The notes: a model not told the origin generated them from the letters alone. Positions 1 through 10,637 are shown, counted from the first letter of the stretch. The stretch: DNA of 49,136 bases from Pirellulales bacterium (GCA_025927475.1 JAICLL010000030.1:1-49136); one strand, 5' to 3'. Made by a program: numbers and translations.

Positions 1-1122
1 CAACACGCCCGCGGTGTTGGTGCCCGCGCTGGAGGAGACGAACGTGGCGTTGGCCGGCAAGGTGTCGACCAGCGTGACGCCGGTGGCGCCGGTTGTCGTG
101 CTGTGGTTCGTCACCACGATGGTGTAGACCTCGTTGGTTCCAATCGTGCCGCTGGCCGGCGCGGCCGTTTTCGTGACCGAGAGATCGACGCCCGCGGCGG
201 GGCCGCCCGTGCCGCCGATCGGGGTGGCGACGGTGGCGACGTTGTTCGTTAGGTTGCGATCGGGCGTGGTGCTGACCACTGTCGCTGTGTTGACCATGGC
301 GCCGGGCGTGGGAGGCGCGGTGAGCGTTACCGTCAGGGTGGCGGAGGCGCCTGGCGCGAGCGTGCCGATGGTCTCGGTGGCCACGTTGCCCACCGGAGCG
401 GTGAACACTCCCGCGCTGTTGGTGCCCGTCACGCCTGTCGCGCCCGCCGGAAGCGCATCAAGCACGGTGACGCCGGCGGCGGTGGTGGTGGCGTCGTTAT
501 TCTTGACCGTGATCGTGTAGGTTTCGCTTCCACTGGCGGTGACAGGACTCGTGGCGGCCGTCTTGGTGATTGACAGATCGACTGTACCGGTCGTCGGTAG
601 CGCAGTGACAGTCAGCGGGCCGGTCGCTGGTGAGGTGTTGGTATCCCCGGCGCTATCGGTGACGGTGGCCGTGTTACCGGCAATGGCCCCGGTCGCAGTC
701 GAATTGACCATCGCCTGGATGGTGACGGTATCGGCGCCAAGAATTGCGGGCAAATCGCCAAGGCTGCCAGAAACCGTGTTGCCCGAAGCGGTAAGAGAGC
801 CTGTGGGAGCGGCGGTGGCCGAGACGAACGTCAGGCCGGCAGGCAGGGTGTCGGAAAATGTGACGCCGGTGGCGGCCGTTGTGCCGATGTTGCTGATGAG
901 GACCGAGTAGGTGACGAGTTCGCCTTGCACGACCGGCCCGGCGACGGGGGTCGATGCCTTTACTGCCGTCAGGTCCGCGGCCAAGAGCACGCGGTGCTCG
1001 AGTTGCTCGATGGCAAATCCGGAAAAGAGCTTGCCGCGGCGAGCCGCGCCGTGACGACGAGTTTTACGAGTGGCCTTCTTCTGAGTCTGCGTCCGGAGCG
1101 AGCTGCGAAACCAGGCTTGCAT
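1..1122 (-). CDS. Giant surface protein, LEPR-XLL start plus DUF11 repeats (5' part only)
   Basis: The reading frame is open on the minus strand from an ATG at 1122 to the left edge, 374 codons, and continues beyond the window. The N-terminus is strongly basic (about 35 residues rich in K and R) and is followed by IEQLEHRVLLAADL, which fits the LEPR-XLL motif found at the start of very large planctomycete surface proteins. From about residue 55 come three DUF11-type beta-sandwich repeats, each with the VTY/YTI...ATGVT.DTLPA..TFVS pattern; the third is cut by the edge. AGGGAG lies about 11 bases before the ATG. DUF11 proteins are usually exported and cell-surface or matrix associated, so a structural or adhesive role is likely. 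No enzyme domain is visible in this part. Confidence 0.85.
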   Translation of the reverse strand, partial: MQAWFRSSLRTQTQKKATRKTRRHGAARRGKLFSGFAIEQLEHRVLLAADLTAVKASTPVAGPVVQGELVTYSVLISNIGTTAATGVTFSDTLPAGLTFVSATAAPTGSLTASGNTVSGSLGDLPAILGADTVTIQAMVNSTATGAIAGNTATVTDSAGDTNTSPATGPLTVTALPTTGTVDLSITKTAATSPVTASGSETYTITVKNNDATTTAAGVTVLDALPAGATGVTGTNSAGVFTAPVGNVATETIGTLAPGASATLTVTLTAPPTPGAMVNTATVVSTTPDRNLTNNVATVATPIGGTGGPAAGVDLSVTKTAAPASGTIGTNEVYTIVVTNHSTTTGATGVTLVDTLPANATFVSSSAGTNTAGVL

Positions 1123-1806
1123 GGTCCTATCTCCCTGCGAATGTAACGAAAAAATGTATCATTGTTAACGACATCTCTAGCATTTGTGCTTTTCGCCTCC
1201 AAGAAGAAGACGACCTCGGAAAAGCCACGCAACATTGCGGAGAGAACGACAGGGCGCAAATTTGGTCCTTGCTCGGCCAAGCGGCTCGCGTGCGGCGCCG
1301 GTAACCACTACCGGCTCACTCCGCTTCGGGCTAGAGCTAAGCAGAACGAAGATCCGGCGAGAGTTTGCCGGTGCGCTGTGGTCCCATTTCAGCCATCAGG
1401 GCTGCTGCACGACCCAAACGCGTCCCCATCGACGCGACTTCTGTTCGCTTGCCATCATGGCTTTAGTTCAAGATAGGCGAACGGTGATGGTTGTGAGGGT
1501 AGCAATAATCTTCAACTTTGGCAAGCATGGTGAAAAATAAATCAGCGGGCGCCGAAAGCGAAGGCGGGAAACCATGTCGCGGTTTGGGGCGCGAAGGCCA
1601 CGGCCGCAAACCGCACAGGAGGGGCGGCGAGCCGATGAGGGGGCTCGCTTCAAACGGAAAAACGGCCGTCTTGGCGGCGCGGTAGGCCCGCTTGCCGGCG
1701 GGGGATCGGCGATGCCCCCAGCCGCGACGGCGAAGGCTGGATCCCGCGACGTAAGTAAAGCCGAGAATAGAGGTTCGGTAGCGAAGCGGCTAGCCGCCAA
1801 AATCTG
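1123..1806. other. Intergenic region, no gene seen
   Basis: About 680 bases between the divergent start of the DUF11 gene and the 3' end of the CheB-CheR-kinase gene. Open frames here (up to 118 codons) lack a convincing ribosome binding site and read as arginine/serine-rich low-complexity peptides, so I treat them as chance. The AT-rich part at 1143-1180 lies just upstream of the DUF11 gene and is the likeliest place for its promoter, but I cannot name a specific -35/-10 pair. Confidence 0.5.
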
Positions 1807-4800
1807 CTATGCGTTCTGCCGTCTATTTTGAGATTGTGTTTCTCGCCTCGTACCGGGGCACTGCAACAACACATCCACCAGGTTTTGCACGGTCAGCGGT
1901 TTCACCAGATGGCGGTCAAAACCGCGGTCGAGCGCCTCTTGCACATCGCTGGGCTGGCCATAGCCGGTCAGGGCCACCAGGTAAGTACGGTCGTCCGCCA
2001 GGTTGCGCCGCACATGCTCCGCGACCTCATAGCCGGTCATTCCGGGTAGTCCAATGTCGACCAGCGCCGCGAGCGGCCGCATCTTTTCGATCAACTCGAC
2101 CCCTTCCTGACCGGTGCGCGCCGCGTAAACCTCGTACCCATGGATCTCCAGAAGCTTTTGAAGCATGATGCGATTGTCCGCCTCGTCCTCGATGATGACG
2201 ATCGACATACCGTCGCCCGCCAGCGCGTCGTTCGGCGCGCCCTCGGCGGCGGCGCACCAAACCGGCCTCTCGGTTCGCGGCAGGCGCATGACGAATTCGC
2301 TTCCCATGCCCACGCCCGCGCTGTGCGCCTCGACGCTGCCGTCGTGAAGCTCGGCGATGGAGCGCACCAAAGTCAGTCCCACCCCCATGCCTCCGGAGGA
2401 GCGATCGATGGTATGCTCGGTCTGTACGAACAGGTCGAAAACGGTGTCCAGCAAGGCCGGTTCGATGCCGATGCCCGTGTCTTTAACGCGCATCGCCACC
2501 GCCCCGTCCTCGCGCTGCACGGAGAGCCAGACGTGCCCGCCCGCCGGCGTGTATTTCACGGCGTTGTCGAGCAGGTTGGTCAAGGCTTGCTGCAACCGCA
2601 CGGGGTCGCCATTGACATAGAGCGGCTCGTCGGCGACACGGCAGGTGAACTCAAACTTTCCGCGCTCGAGGCGAGGCTGCACCGCTTCAACGGCGTCTCC
2701 CACCACCTCGCGGACGTCGAACGGACGTTTGCGCAGTTGCATTTTGTTTTGTGTGACGCGTGAGACGTCAAGCAACTCGTCGAGCAATCGCCCCATGTGC
2801 GCGCTCTGCCGGCAGATGATGTCTTGGGCGGCCTCAATGCTGTCGGCGGCAACCTGGGGCAGCTTCAACAGCGACGCCGCGCTGACAATGGCGTTCAGCG
2901 GGTTGCGCAGCTCGTGCGAGAGCATGGCCAGAAACTGATCGCGGCGGCGCACGGCGTCGGCCAAGTCGGACTCGGCTTTCTTCAGGGCGCTGACGTCAAT
3001 TAAGGTGAGCACCGCACCATTGATCGTTCTGGGGGTTTGATAGGGGAAGATGCGCAACAGATAGCAGCGCCCTTCGCGGTCGCGCACCTCGCGCTCGCAC
3101 GGCCCCTCTCCGCGCAGCACCGCTTCAATATCTTGCACCAGGTCGGCGTGCAGCATGCTGTGGGCGAAACTATCGATTCGCCGCCCGATGTCCTGCGGCA
3201 GCAATTGGAACGCGCGGCTGATGGCCGGGGTATACTTGCGAATCTTCAGTTCCTGATCGAGAAAGATGGTGCCCACCTCGGTTGACGCGAGCAGGCTCTC
3301 CATGTCGGCGTGCAGTTCGCTCAACTCGGCGATTTTTTTCTGGTATTCCGCGTTGACGGTGTAAAGTTCCTCATTGACCGAGTGCAATTCCTCGTTGGTG
3401 CTCTGCAGTTCCTCATTGGAGGCCATCAGCTCTTCATTGGTGGCCTGCAGTTCCTCATTGTTGGCCTCGCTTTGCTCGACGGTCGCTTGCAGGTTCTCCT
3501 TGGTATAGCGCAGTTCCGCCTCGAGGTCTTCGATGCGATCCCGCGACAACCGCCGCACCTCGAACTCGGTCGCCGCGCCCCCCGCGTGGTCGCGCGGGCG
3601 CGGTTCGGCCGCGCCTCCGCTTGATGGATCGGCGCTCGGTGTACCGGCGCTCGATGGACTGGCGCTCGATGGACTGGCGATTTCGCCATCGCCGATTTCG
3701 GCGATGGCGACGAAGACTTGCACGGTTTTATTCCGGCGGTTTTCCACCGGCTCCGCCGCGACTTCGTACACGCTTTCGCGGCCGTCGACTGAGGCGCGGA
3801 CGCCCGGATAGCGCGCCGGCGCGAGATCTCGCCGCGCCTGCTGCACGGCCCCCGTCACGACCGCCTTAAAGTCATCGTGCAGCAGATCGAAGACGTCGGC
3901 GCTGGCGCGGCCCGGCTTGATCCGTAGGTACTTGTGCGCGTCTCCAAAGACGTGCAACAGCTCGCGTCGCTCGCCCACCAGCAACCCCGGGGGCATGTAG
4001 CGCCCGAGCAGAGTGTCGTAAGCCGCCACCAGAGTCGCGTCGGCCATCGTCCGCGCCGGGGGAGCGATTGACAGGGGAGAACGGCGCAGCAAGTCGGGCG
4101 GCCGCAGCGGCTGGCGCGCGTCGGACGAAAGCGCCACGTCGCGCCGCTTGCGATAGATCTTCCAAGGCTCGTCGATCGGGTCGAACTCTTCGTGCAACTC
4201 TCCGGGGGTTTCGCTGGAACCGAGCATCAAAAAGCCGCCCACTTTGAGTCCGAAGTGGAACAGCGACAAGGTCTTCTTCTGGGCCAAGGGCTGGAAATAA
4301 ATCAACAGGTTCCGGCAGGTGACCAGATCGAGCTTGGTGAACGGCGCGTCCTTGATGATGTTGTGCGGCGCGAAAACGATCATCTTGCGCAGTTCTTGGC
4401 CTACATGGTAGCCGTCGCCCTTGTGCTGGAAATAACGCGCCAGCCGATCCTCGCGGACATCGACCAGGGCCTGTTCGCCGTAGACGCCGGCGCTGGCGAT
4501 TTCGAGCGAGCCGCGGTGCGCGTCGGTGGCGAATACCTTGGCGTTGATCGGACGCCCTTCGGCCTCGAGCCGCTCGTGCAAGAGCATCGCGATGCTGTAG
4601 GCCTCTTCGCCCGTTGCGCAACCCGCCACCCAGATCCGAATTTCTTGCTCGGGCGGCACGCGCGCCGTGAGTTCCGGCATGACGTCTTGTTCCAGCCGAT
4701 CGAAGGCCTCGGGGTCGCGAAAGAACCGAGTGACGCCGATCAACAAGTCCTTATAGAGCGCATTGAGCTCCCCGGCGTCGCTCCGCAGGCGTTCCGTGTA

Positions 4801-5625
4801 ATCAGAGATCTCCGCAATTCGATTGATCGGCAAACGGCGATGAATTCGGCGGCCAACCGTCGTACTTTTGTAATGCGAGAAATCCAGCCCATATTCTTCG
4901 TTCAGCAGTTCGAAAATCGCCGCATAGCCCTGGGGGTCGGCGGCGGAGGAGCCATCAGAAGGCATCCCCGCCATGGTCTGAGCATGATTCACGAGTGCTT
5001 GCGGTATCTGATCGGGCGACAACTCCAAATCGACCACGCCCGTGTCGAGCGCGCTGATCGGCATCCCGTCGAATTTGGCGGTGCTCAAGGTCTCGCATAC
5101 CACCAGGCCTCCGGCCGCGTGGATGTCGCGGATGCCGCGTGAACCGTCGCTGCCGCTGCCCGAAAGCACCACGGCGATGGCGCAGGCGCCGGCTTCTTGG
5201 GCCAACGAACGGAAGAAATGGTCAATCGGCAGCGTGAGGGCCTGCTTCGGGTCTTTATCCGTCAAGAGGAGCTTGCGACCTGAAAGAATCATCTCCTTCT
5301 TGGGCGGAATGAGATAGATGCGGTTCGGCTCAACTTCCATCTCATGCTCGGCGCGACAAACGGGAATATCCGTCTGCCGCGACAGCAGTTCATCCATGAA
5401 ACTCTTGAAATCGGGCGAAAGGTGCTGAATCACGACGAAGGCCATGCCCGATTCGCGAGGCATGTGGCGGAACATCTGCTCCAGCGATTCCAAGCCGCCC
5501 GCGGAGGCGCCGATGCCCACAATGGGGAATGCTTCACAGGCGCGCGAGACCGTTGCTTGACCCTCGGCTATTTGACCATTGGCGGCCTTCATGGCCGCGT
5601 GGCTCGTTTCGAAGTCCGACTTCAT
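1807..5625 (-). CDS. CheB-CheR-PAS-histidine kinase-receiver fusion protein
   Basis: One 1272-residue cytoplasmic polypeptide combines a whole signalling chain. Order: CheB-type methylesterase (about 30-215; GIGASAGG nucleophile loop, QHLSPD histidine, GSGSDG aspartate); CheR methyltransferase (about 240-500; SAM motif [10 protein letters not shown]); a coiled coil of repeated NEELQ/TNEEL heptads (about 700-780); a PAS domain; HisKA with phospho-acceptor His in MLSHELRNP; HATPase with N box (LLDNAVKY) and G boxes (DTGIGI, GMGVGL); C-terminal receiver with IIEDE, acceptor Asp in ALVDIGLPG and Lys in VKPL. ATGs at 5652 and 5631 are also in frame, but AAGGAG is 9 bases before the ATG at 5625 and only 3 before 5631, so 5625 is preferred. 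No chemoreceptor or cheA is nearby, so the target is unclear. The linker at 3619-3685 carries a Ser/Pro/Ala tandem repeat. Confidence 0.93.
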   Translation of the reverse strand: MKSDFETSHAAMKAANGQIAEGQATVSRACEAFPIVGIGASAGGLESLEQMFRHMPRESGMAFVVIQHLSPDFKSFMDELLSRQTDIPVCRAEHEMEVEPNRIYLIPPKKEMILSGRKLLLTDKDPKQALTLPIDHFFRSLAQEAGACAIAVVLSGSGSDGSRGIRDIHAAGGLVVCETLSTAKFDGMPISALDTGVVDLELSPDQIPQALVNHAQTMAGMPSDGSSAADPQGYAAIFELLNEEYGLDFSHYKSTTVGRRIHRRLPINRIAEISDYTERLRSDAGELNALYKDLLIGVTRFFRDPEAFDRLEQDVMPELTARVPPEQEIRIWVAGCATGEEAYSIAMLLHERLEAEGRPINAKVFATDAHRGSLEIASAGVYGEQALVDVREDRLARYFQHKGDGYHVGQELRKMIVFAPHNIIKDAPFTKLDLVTCRNLLIYFQPLAQKKTLSLFHFGLKVGGFLMLGSSETPGELHEEFDPIDEPWKIYRKRRDVALSSDARQPLRPPDLLRRSPLSIAPPARTMADATLVAAYDTLLGRYMPPGLLVGERRELLHVFGDAHKYLRIKPGRASADVFDLLHDDFKAVVTGAVQQARRDLAPARYPGVRASVDGRESVYEVAAEPVENRRNKTVQVFVAIAEIGDGEIASPSSASPSSAGTPSADPSSGGAAEPRPRDHAGGAATEFEVRRLSRDRIEDLEAELRYTKENLQATVEQSEANNEELQATNEELMASNEELQSTNEELHSVNEELYTVNAEYQKKIAELSELHADMESLLASTEVGTIFLDQELKIRKYTPAISRAFQLLPQDIGRRIDSFAHSMLHADLVQDIEAVLRGEGPCEREVRDREGRCYLLRIFPYQTPRTINGAVLTLIDVSALKKAESDLADAVRRRDQFLAMLSHELRNPLNAIVSAASLLKLPQVAADSIEAAQDIICRQSAHMGRLLDELLDVSRVTQNKMQLRKRPFDVREVVGDAVEAVQPRLERGKFEFTCRVADEPLYVNGDPVRLQQALTNLLDNAVKYTPAGGHVWLSVQREDGAVAMRVKDTGIGIEPALLDTVFDLFVQTEHTIDRSSGGMGVGLTLVRSIAELHDGSVEAHSAGVGMGSEFVMRLPRTERPVWCAAAEGAPNDALAGDGMSIVIIEDEADNRIMLQKLLEIHGYEVYAARTGQEGVELIEKMRPLAALVDIGLPGMTGYEVAEHVRRNLADDRTYLVALTGYGQPSDVQEALDRGFDRHLVKPLTVQNLVDVLLQCPGTRRETQSQNRRQNA

Positions 5626-5795
5626 TGACATCGTCTCCTTAATCACCGACATCGCCCATGCTTAGGACGCCCCAACCGCGCAAGGCCAATCGCCGCGTCG
5701 CTGGGTCGCGGGGTCTGTGCCGCAGCCTCCCCGCGATTCCTTCGCCGCCGTCTCCGCAATTGGTGTGCCAATCATTGTTCTGAAAGGTGCCGGAC

Positions 5796-5942
5796 CTACT
5801 CGCCGCTCGCAAACCATTCCAACAGCCGGATGATCAAGTAGCCGATCCCGCAAAGTGTGAATGCCACGACCAAGACGATATTTCGCGCAAGTCGAGCGGC
5901 GTCGGGCCTCGGCCGGTCATGCGAATCGTTGTGAGGTCCCAT
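5796..5942 (-). CDS. Possible small single-pass membrane protein
   Basis: A 48-codon frame starting MGPHNDSHDRPRP, followed by a clear hydrophobic segment (about residues 17-40, NIVLVVAFTLCGIGYLII) and a short LLEWFASGE tail, as expected of a small inner-membrane protein with the N-terminus inside. The frame is open further upstream to 6044, but that part looks non-coding. No good ribosome binding site precedes the ATG. It is the only plausible gene in the roughly 670 bases between the kinase gene and the BON gene. The hydrophobic segment is the main support; the function is unknown. Confidence 0.35.
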   Translation of the reverse strand: MGPHNDSHDRPRPDAARLARNIVLVVAFTLCGIGYLIIRLLEWFASGE

Positions 5943-6297
5943 GTTCGCGGCCGGTTGGCTTCTTTTGCCGTGCGGTGCTACTGACGCGGTGCTACTGAGG
6001 TCATCTAAGGGAAATGGCGCGGCCAGAGCTCCGCCACAAAACATTAAGCCTCGACTTCTTCCTTCATGCTACGCACGGTGCCCTATTTTTTTCGTCGAAC
6101 TAGGCGCCCGCCGGATGTCAAACCATTCTCTTGACCGGTCTGCGCGGTGCGCTACGATGATTTGTCGTGCCTTGGGCGCACTCTGATACACATCTCGCCA
6201 TCGCCCGGCGATTTCCGCCCACGAAGGGTGAACCTCTTCACCGCTCGTTCCTTGTTTGCGCGTCGATCTCAATCGGCAACAGAAGGAGCTACTGTCT

Positions 6298-6534
6298 ATG
6301 CGCGTTTCCCGTGGGGCAGGCTTATCGTCACATCCACCCATTCAAGACATCATCCAAAGCCGATTGCGAAGCAGTCCTTATCCATCGGTCAAGCGGCTGA
6401 AATCCAGCGTCAAAAACGGCCGCGTGGTGCTGCGCGGGCGGGTGCGGAGTTTTTACGAGAAGCAGATCGCCCAAGAGGCTGTTGCGCACCTTGACGGCGT
6501 CGAACAAGTCGTAAACCGGGTCAAGGTGGTGTGA
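6298..6534 (+). CDS. BON-domain protein, single domain
   Basis: A 78-residue protein that is essentially one BON domain: IQDIIQSRLRSSPYP, then VKNGRVVLRGRVRSFYEKQIAQEAVAHLDGVEQVVNRVKVV, the alpha/beta pattern with the conserved GRV and the closing V..V.N.V. BON domains bind phospholipid or act in envelope stress and transport. Here there is no signal peptide, so it may be cytoplasmic or peripheral. An in-frame ATG at 6256 would add 14 residues, but AGAAGGAG sits 9 bases before the ATG at 6298, which I take as the start. It lies 66 bases before the FHA gene on the same strand; the two may be cotranscribed. Confidence 0.8.
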   Translation: MRVSRGAGLSSHPPIQDIIQSRLRSSPYPSVKRLKSSVKNGRVVLRGRVRSFYEKQIAQEAVAHLDGVEQVVNRVKVV

Positions 6535-6600
6535 GAATCCCAGAAGAAACGCGGCCCCGGCGGTCAATGCGCGACGGCGTCGACCGAACGTGGAGGAACC

Positions 6601-6942
6601 ATGACGATTACCCTATTGCCCGTTAATGGCGTCGGCCAACCGGTGCGGATTCCCCCAGAGCGCTGCCCGGTGTTGGTGGGCCGGTCGCTGACTACGGATA
6701 TTCCGCTCGGTGATCCCTGGGTGAGTCATTGCCATTGCTCGATCGACGCGGTGGACGGCGCCGTGTTGGTCCGCGACTTTGGCTCAAGCAACGGAACGTG
6801 GATCAACGGCGCGAGGGTCCGCGAGTCATTGCTTTTGCCGGGAGACCGATTACGCATCGGTTCTTCGGAGTTCATCCTTTCCATTCAAGGGTCCGGGGCA
6901 GAGCGCCACGAACTTATCCCAAGCCCCCCAATTTGGTTATGA
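6601..6942 (+). CDS. FHA-domain protein
   Basis: A 113-residue protein consisting of a single FHA phosphothreonine-recognition domain: VGRSLTTDIPL (conserved GR), VSHCHCSI in place of the usual S..H, then DFGSSNGTWINGARV, the hallmark SNGT..NG turn, and LLPGDRLRIGSSEF. FHA modules bind phosphothreonine peptides made by Ser/Thr kinases, which are abundant in planctomycetes; no kinase of that type is in this window. GGAGG is 5 bases before the ATG. A perfect palindrome begins at the stop codon. It stands alone as a single-domain adaptor. Confidence 0.85.
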   Translation: MTITLLPVNGVGQPVRIPPERCPVLVGRSLTTDIPLGDPWVSHCHCSIDAVDGAVLVRDFGSSNGTWINGARVRESLLLPGDRLRIGSSEFILSIQGSGAERHELIPSPPIWL

Positions 6943-6962
6943 TGCGCACCGCGGTGCGCATC
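6941..6962. terminator. 22-bp perfect palindrome at FHA stop
   Basis: A perfect 22-base dyad whose core is GCGCACCGCGGTGCGC starts inside the stop codon of the FHA gene. In RNA it would form a GC-rich hairpin with little loop. No T-run follows, so it is not a classical intrinsic terminator. It may be a Rho-type or 3'-end-protecting hairpin, or a protein-binding dyad. Confidence 0.45.
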
Positions 6963-7139
6963 GGAATCGGTGCGCGGTTAGCGAGGCCGCCGACTAAGAT
7001 GCCGCACCGGAAACATTCGGCCAGGTGGAAACCACCTCCCCACTGTGGCCGGGCCGGAGCCGCCGTATAGTCCGCACGGAGATGCTTCCGGGAGAGTCAG
7101 AATACAAAGTGCAAAAACCGGGAAATGGCAAGTACGATC

Positions 7140-10100
7140 TCAATTTCCCGTGCCGCCTCCCGCCGTCGGCAATTCGATGCGCGCACTGTCTCCGGCGGGA
7201 ACGGCGAGTTGCCGTAAAAAGCCGCCGTAACCGGGCGTGTGCGGCGGTGAATGCACGACCGTCTCGATCACCGCGTCCGTCGGATTGTGCGCCTCCAAGA
7301 ACGGCCGCTCACCCTGCGCTAGCCCATCCACCACCATCGTCAAGCGAAGCTGCTTATCGTCCGCGTAAAACGGGTTGCCAATCCACAGCGTCGGCCCGCC
7401 ATCGGTGTCATACTGAAACAACGCGGCGCCTCCAAATACTCCCACGGAACGGAATCGGCGCTGTCCTGACCCGCTCGTCAGATCGAAAACGGCCACACAG
7501 CCGTTATCCTCCACGCCCTCAACGCGCAGTGGACGGTCGATCATCAGAGCGTCTGCGTTGAATTTCGCGACGAATTCCTGGCCGTGAGCGCGTCCCGTGA
7601 CGAACACCTCCGTATCGAGCAGTTCACCCACTTCGACAACGAGCGGAGCCGCACGATTGCCGCCCAGGCCGAAGGACGGCCCAAGCTGCGGCAGGAATTC
7701 GGCGTCTTTCGCGGTACGGCCGCTGAGGGTCACGGCCAAATATTGATACGTCAGTTCATCTCCTTTTTTCACCACCTGCCCGTCATGGCCCAGGCCGAGG
7801 AGATAGGCCCACTGCAGATTTTTTGGCCCTTTGGCATAGGTGTCGATCTGGTATCGCATGCCGTCCCGCACCGGCACGATGGCCAAAATGCCCGCATCGG
7901 TGTGTTGACCGGCGAGCCAACCGCCTTTGCGCAGCGTGCCAGACTGACGATACTCGGTCTCCGGCCCATAGACGAGCTTCAGGTCGCCGCGCTGGGCATC
8001 GGCGACCACCGCCTCAGTCGCTTGTCCGGTCTCCGTACCGCCGGTATGGATGACCCTTTCCAGCAGGACGGGCAAGTCCGATCGAAGCGTGGCGTCGCGG
8101 CGAAAGCGAATCGTGCCCTCATGAACAAACACGTCTCCCTGGTATCTGGCCGCCGCCTTGTGCGGCCGCCGCGCCGCCCATTTCAACGGATAATCCATGC
8201 GGCTACGAAGCAGATACACTCGCCGGCTGATCGTGGCGTAAGGCAAATCGTCTTCGGTCGGCATGAACGGGCCGAGCGCCGGATCATCGACCAGGAATTT
8301 CACGTATTTGTCGCTGGACGCTTCCATCACGTTGATTTCATAGGAACTAAAGGGAAAGCGTTGCGGTATCTGCGCGACGCGCTGGCCGCAATCGTACGGC
8401 GTGCGCGGGAGATAGCGAACATCCTGATCGCCCACGGCCGTATGCACGGCAAAGACGCCGGGCAGCGCGTTGGGCGCGTTGATGAACCCCACTCCATCGA
8501 AGCCGTTGATCGCGGCGATATCGGTGTCTTCAAACAGCGCGAAACTCGGAAACTGCTGCCGGTCAGGATGCACCACGGTGGGCGTCGAACCGAGCAGGTT
8601 CAGGTTGTCGCCGCAGCGATAAAAACCCTGCTGATACGAGAAGACGCGCTGCCCGCTGGAGATGGCGCGGCGGCCTTGGTCGTCGACCGCCTCCAACACC
8701 AGCTCATGTTGCCGATCTTGAACGAGCTCAAATGTGCGGCTGAACTCCTTGGCGCCCCCGCAGAGATACCGCCGGACGGCGCCCCGCGCGCCGTCATGCA
8801 CACGCACTTCCTTGAGTCCGGCGCCAGCCGAGGCGCGTAGCGTGCCGCGCACCCGTTGTCCGCCGCGCGTGCGATAAAAAAGGTCATTCGCGCCGGGGAT
8901 GCTCAATTCGGCCCAGGCCACCTGGGGCCCAGCGTCGCCGCCCTGGTTGGTGGAGGTAAACGACTGCCATTGGGCCAAGCTGGTGTCGACAGCAGCCGAA
9001 AGCTTGGGGTGCCGAGCCGGGTCGACGTTCCAGGTGGCGCGTAGGGCGGCCGCTGCCACACCTGACGGCGACTTGATTCGCGTGAAGCAAGCCGCGGTCA
9101 CCGCGAACAGCCGGTCGCGCGCCAACAGATATTCGCGCGTATGGTCCGCGACCAGCCGATCCTCGTCGTAAACCCAAACCGGCACGTTGTAATACCACCA
9201 TAGATTGGCGGAATCGCCCGGCAGCTTTTCGTAGTCCAATAGCATGCGCGCCGGCAGATTGCTGGCAATGCTTAAGGAGCCGTCGCGAAAGACGCGCTTG
9301 CCGTCGGCCGCGAACATCTCTGCATGGGGGTAAACCACTTGCGCGCCCCAGGTTGCCCAGCGGCAATCGTTCGTGTCGCTGTATTCGTAACCGGGCACAA
9401 GATAGGTTCCACCGGCTTCATTGTGTCGGCGGCATTGTTCGACGAGCGACCGCCACTTTTCGGCGTTAAGATGTTCGAGCGACTCCGCGAAAACAACGAA
9501 TTGAAGCCCTGCCTTGTCGGCGGCACGCGCATAGTCCTCCACGCCGCCTTGGCCGTCAGAAAGGCTGGTGTGCGCACCGATGATTCCTCGCTGCACCGCG
9601 ATGGGCCCCGCCGTGGTTTGCCCCAACGGGTGTAGGTGGACGCTCGCCGGCCATTCCACCGGCGGGGCGCGATCGGCGATCTTACGTTGTCCAAAACCGT
9701 CCAGCTTTTGCGAGGGCTCGGCCAACCACTGCATCGCGCCCAGCACTAATTGATGGCTGAAACTCGGTTGCTCGGCCTCGGCGTTGCCGCGCGTTTCCAC
9801 CGTGTGCGGCCATCGCGGATTGCCATAGTTCAACGACACGTGTGCCAGCGGCAGGGGATAACAAAACACGCGCCCTTCTCCGAATTCGCGCACCGCCGCA
9901 ATGGGCGGGGCGCTGGCATAACTGCCGGGATGTGCCAAGTCGAGCCGGTAATCGGCATCGCGCTGGTAACTTTTGGCGGTCGGCTCGCCAGCGACCAGCA
10001 CAGTCCACTCCGGATCATACGCCAGCGCGGCCACCGCCGGCGGCCCGTCATACGTCTTAGGCAAGGCGAGTCGTTCGACGCCCCGCGTCACCGCGTGCGG

Positions 10101-10637
10101 CTCGATGTGCGTCGTCGTGAAATAGGGGGCGGCGGGGAAAGCCAGCGTGCCCACCGCGGTGAATTGGTGCGCTTCGTCCCACACCGCCTCGGGCAGCACT
10201 TTCACGCCGAATCCTTCCAGCACCAAGTTGTAGTATTCGTCGATCGCCTGCCCCGGATAACGCCGCAGGCAGGGCAGAACGATCAGGCCGCCGCCGCTCG
10301 ATACATACTTCTCCAGAGCCTCCCGGTCGGCGATCGCCCGCTGGCGCGTGCCGGGATCGTCGATCGAATTGATCGTGGAGTTCTCGTGGAAGCCGCCATA
10401 GACGATCACATGAAACTCGGTCAGCGGCGCCGACGCTAACGGCGCCGGGCAGAGATCGGCCTGAATGCCGTGTCGCAGCAGCTCGCGCCGGTATCCGTCA
10501 AATTCCAGGTATTCCGCGCGGCGCTGGTCGGCCTCGGCATCGACAAACCCCACCACCTCGGCGGCGGCCGTCGGCGCGGCCAGGACGAAAAAAAACGCCC
10601 ACCAACACGCGGACTGAAACTCGACGAATCGCGCCAT
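7140..10637 (-). CDS. Large exported protein with degenerate PHP-like domain
   Basis: A 1165-residue exported protein. The start at 10637 is chosen because MARFVEFQSACWWAFFFVLAAPTAAA is a good signal peptide and GAGG lies 8 bases upstream; the frame is open to 10760. After the signal peptide comes a flavodoxin-like/ThuA-like alpha/beta region (HVIVYGGFHEN, GGGLIVLPC). Near residues 350-510 is a region resembling a PHP metal-hydrolase domain (IIGAHTSLSDGQGGVEDYARAADKAGL, FAESLEHL, GYEYSD), but the first His of the canonical HxH is missing. The C-terminal half is beta-rich with no recognised domain, reminiscent of polysaccharide- or glycoside-active enzymes. I cannot assign a substrate. It is convergent with the FHA gene and downstream of the EF-G-like gene. 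Confidence 0.75.
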   Translation of the reverse strand: MARFVEFQSACWWAFFFVLAAPTAAAEVVGFVDAEADQRRAEYLEFDGYRRELLRHGIQADLCPAPLASAPLTEFHVIVYGGFHENSTINSIDDPGTRQRAIADREALEKYVSSGGGLIVLPCLRRYPGQAIDEYYNLVLEGFGVKVLPEAVWDEAHQFTAVGTLAFPAAPYFTTTHIEPHAVTRGVERLALPKTYDGPPAVAALAYDPEWTVLVAGEPTAKSYQRDADYRLDLAHPGSYASAPPIAAVREFGEGRVFCYPLPLAHVSLNYGNPRWPHTVETRGNAEAEQPSFSHQLVLGAMQWLAEPSQKLDGFGQRKIADRAPPVEWPASVHLHPLGQTTAGPIAVQRGIIGAHTSLSDGQGGVEDYARAADKAGLQFVVFAESLEHLNAEKWRSLVEQCRRHNEAGGTYLVPGYEYSDTNDCRWATWGAQVVYPHAEMFAADGKRVFRDGSLSIASNLPARMLLDYEKLPGDSANLWWYYNVPVWVYDEDRLVADHTREYLLARDRLFAVTAACFTRIKSPSGVAAAALRATWNVDPARHPKLSAAVDTSLAQWQSFTSTNQGGDAGPQVAWAELSIPGANDLFYRTRGGQRVRGTLRASAGAGLKEVRVHDGARGAVRRYLCGGAKEFSRTFELVQDRQHELVLEAVDDQGRRAISSGQRVFSYQQGFYRCGDNLNLLGSTPTVVHPDRQQFPSFALFEDTDIAAINGFDGVGFINAPNALPGVFAVHTAVGDQDVRYLPRTPYDCGQRVAQIPQRFPFSSYEINVMEASSDKYVKFLVDDPALGPFMPTEDDLPYATISRRVYLLRSRMDYPLKWAARRPHKAAARYQGDVFVHEGTIRFRRDATLRSDLPVLLERVIHTGGTETGQATEAVVADAQRGDLKLVYGPETEYRQSGTLRKGGWLAGQHTDAGILAIVPVRDGMRYQIDTYAKGPKNLQWAYLLGLGHDGQVVKKGDELTYQYLAVTLSGRTAKDAEFLPQLGPSFGLGGNRAAPLVVEVGELLDTEVFVTGRAHGQEFVAKFNADALMIDRPLRVEGVEDNGCVAVFDLTSGSGQRRFRSVGVFGGAALFQYDTDGGPTLWIGNPFYADDKQLRLTMVVDGLAQGERPFLEAHNPTDAVIETVVHSPPHTPGYGGFLRQLAVPAGDSARIELPTAGGGTGN

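Noticed and set aside
7584-8840. 418-codon plus-strand open frame inside the PHP-like gene
   Set aside because: It is a shadow of the minus-strand gene: high-GC codon bias opens the opposite frame. No ribosome binding site, no protein family, and the minus frame has a signal peptide and recognisable domain patterns.
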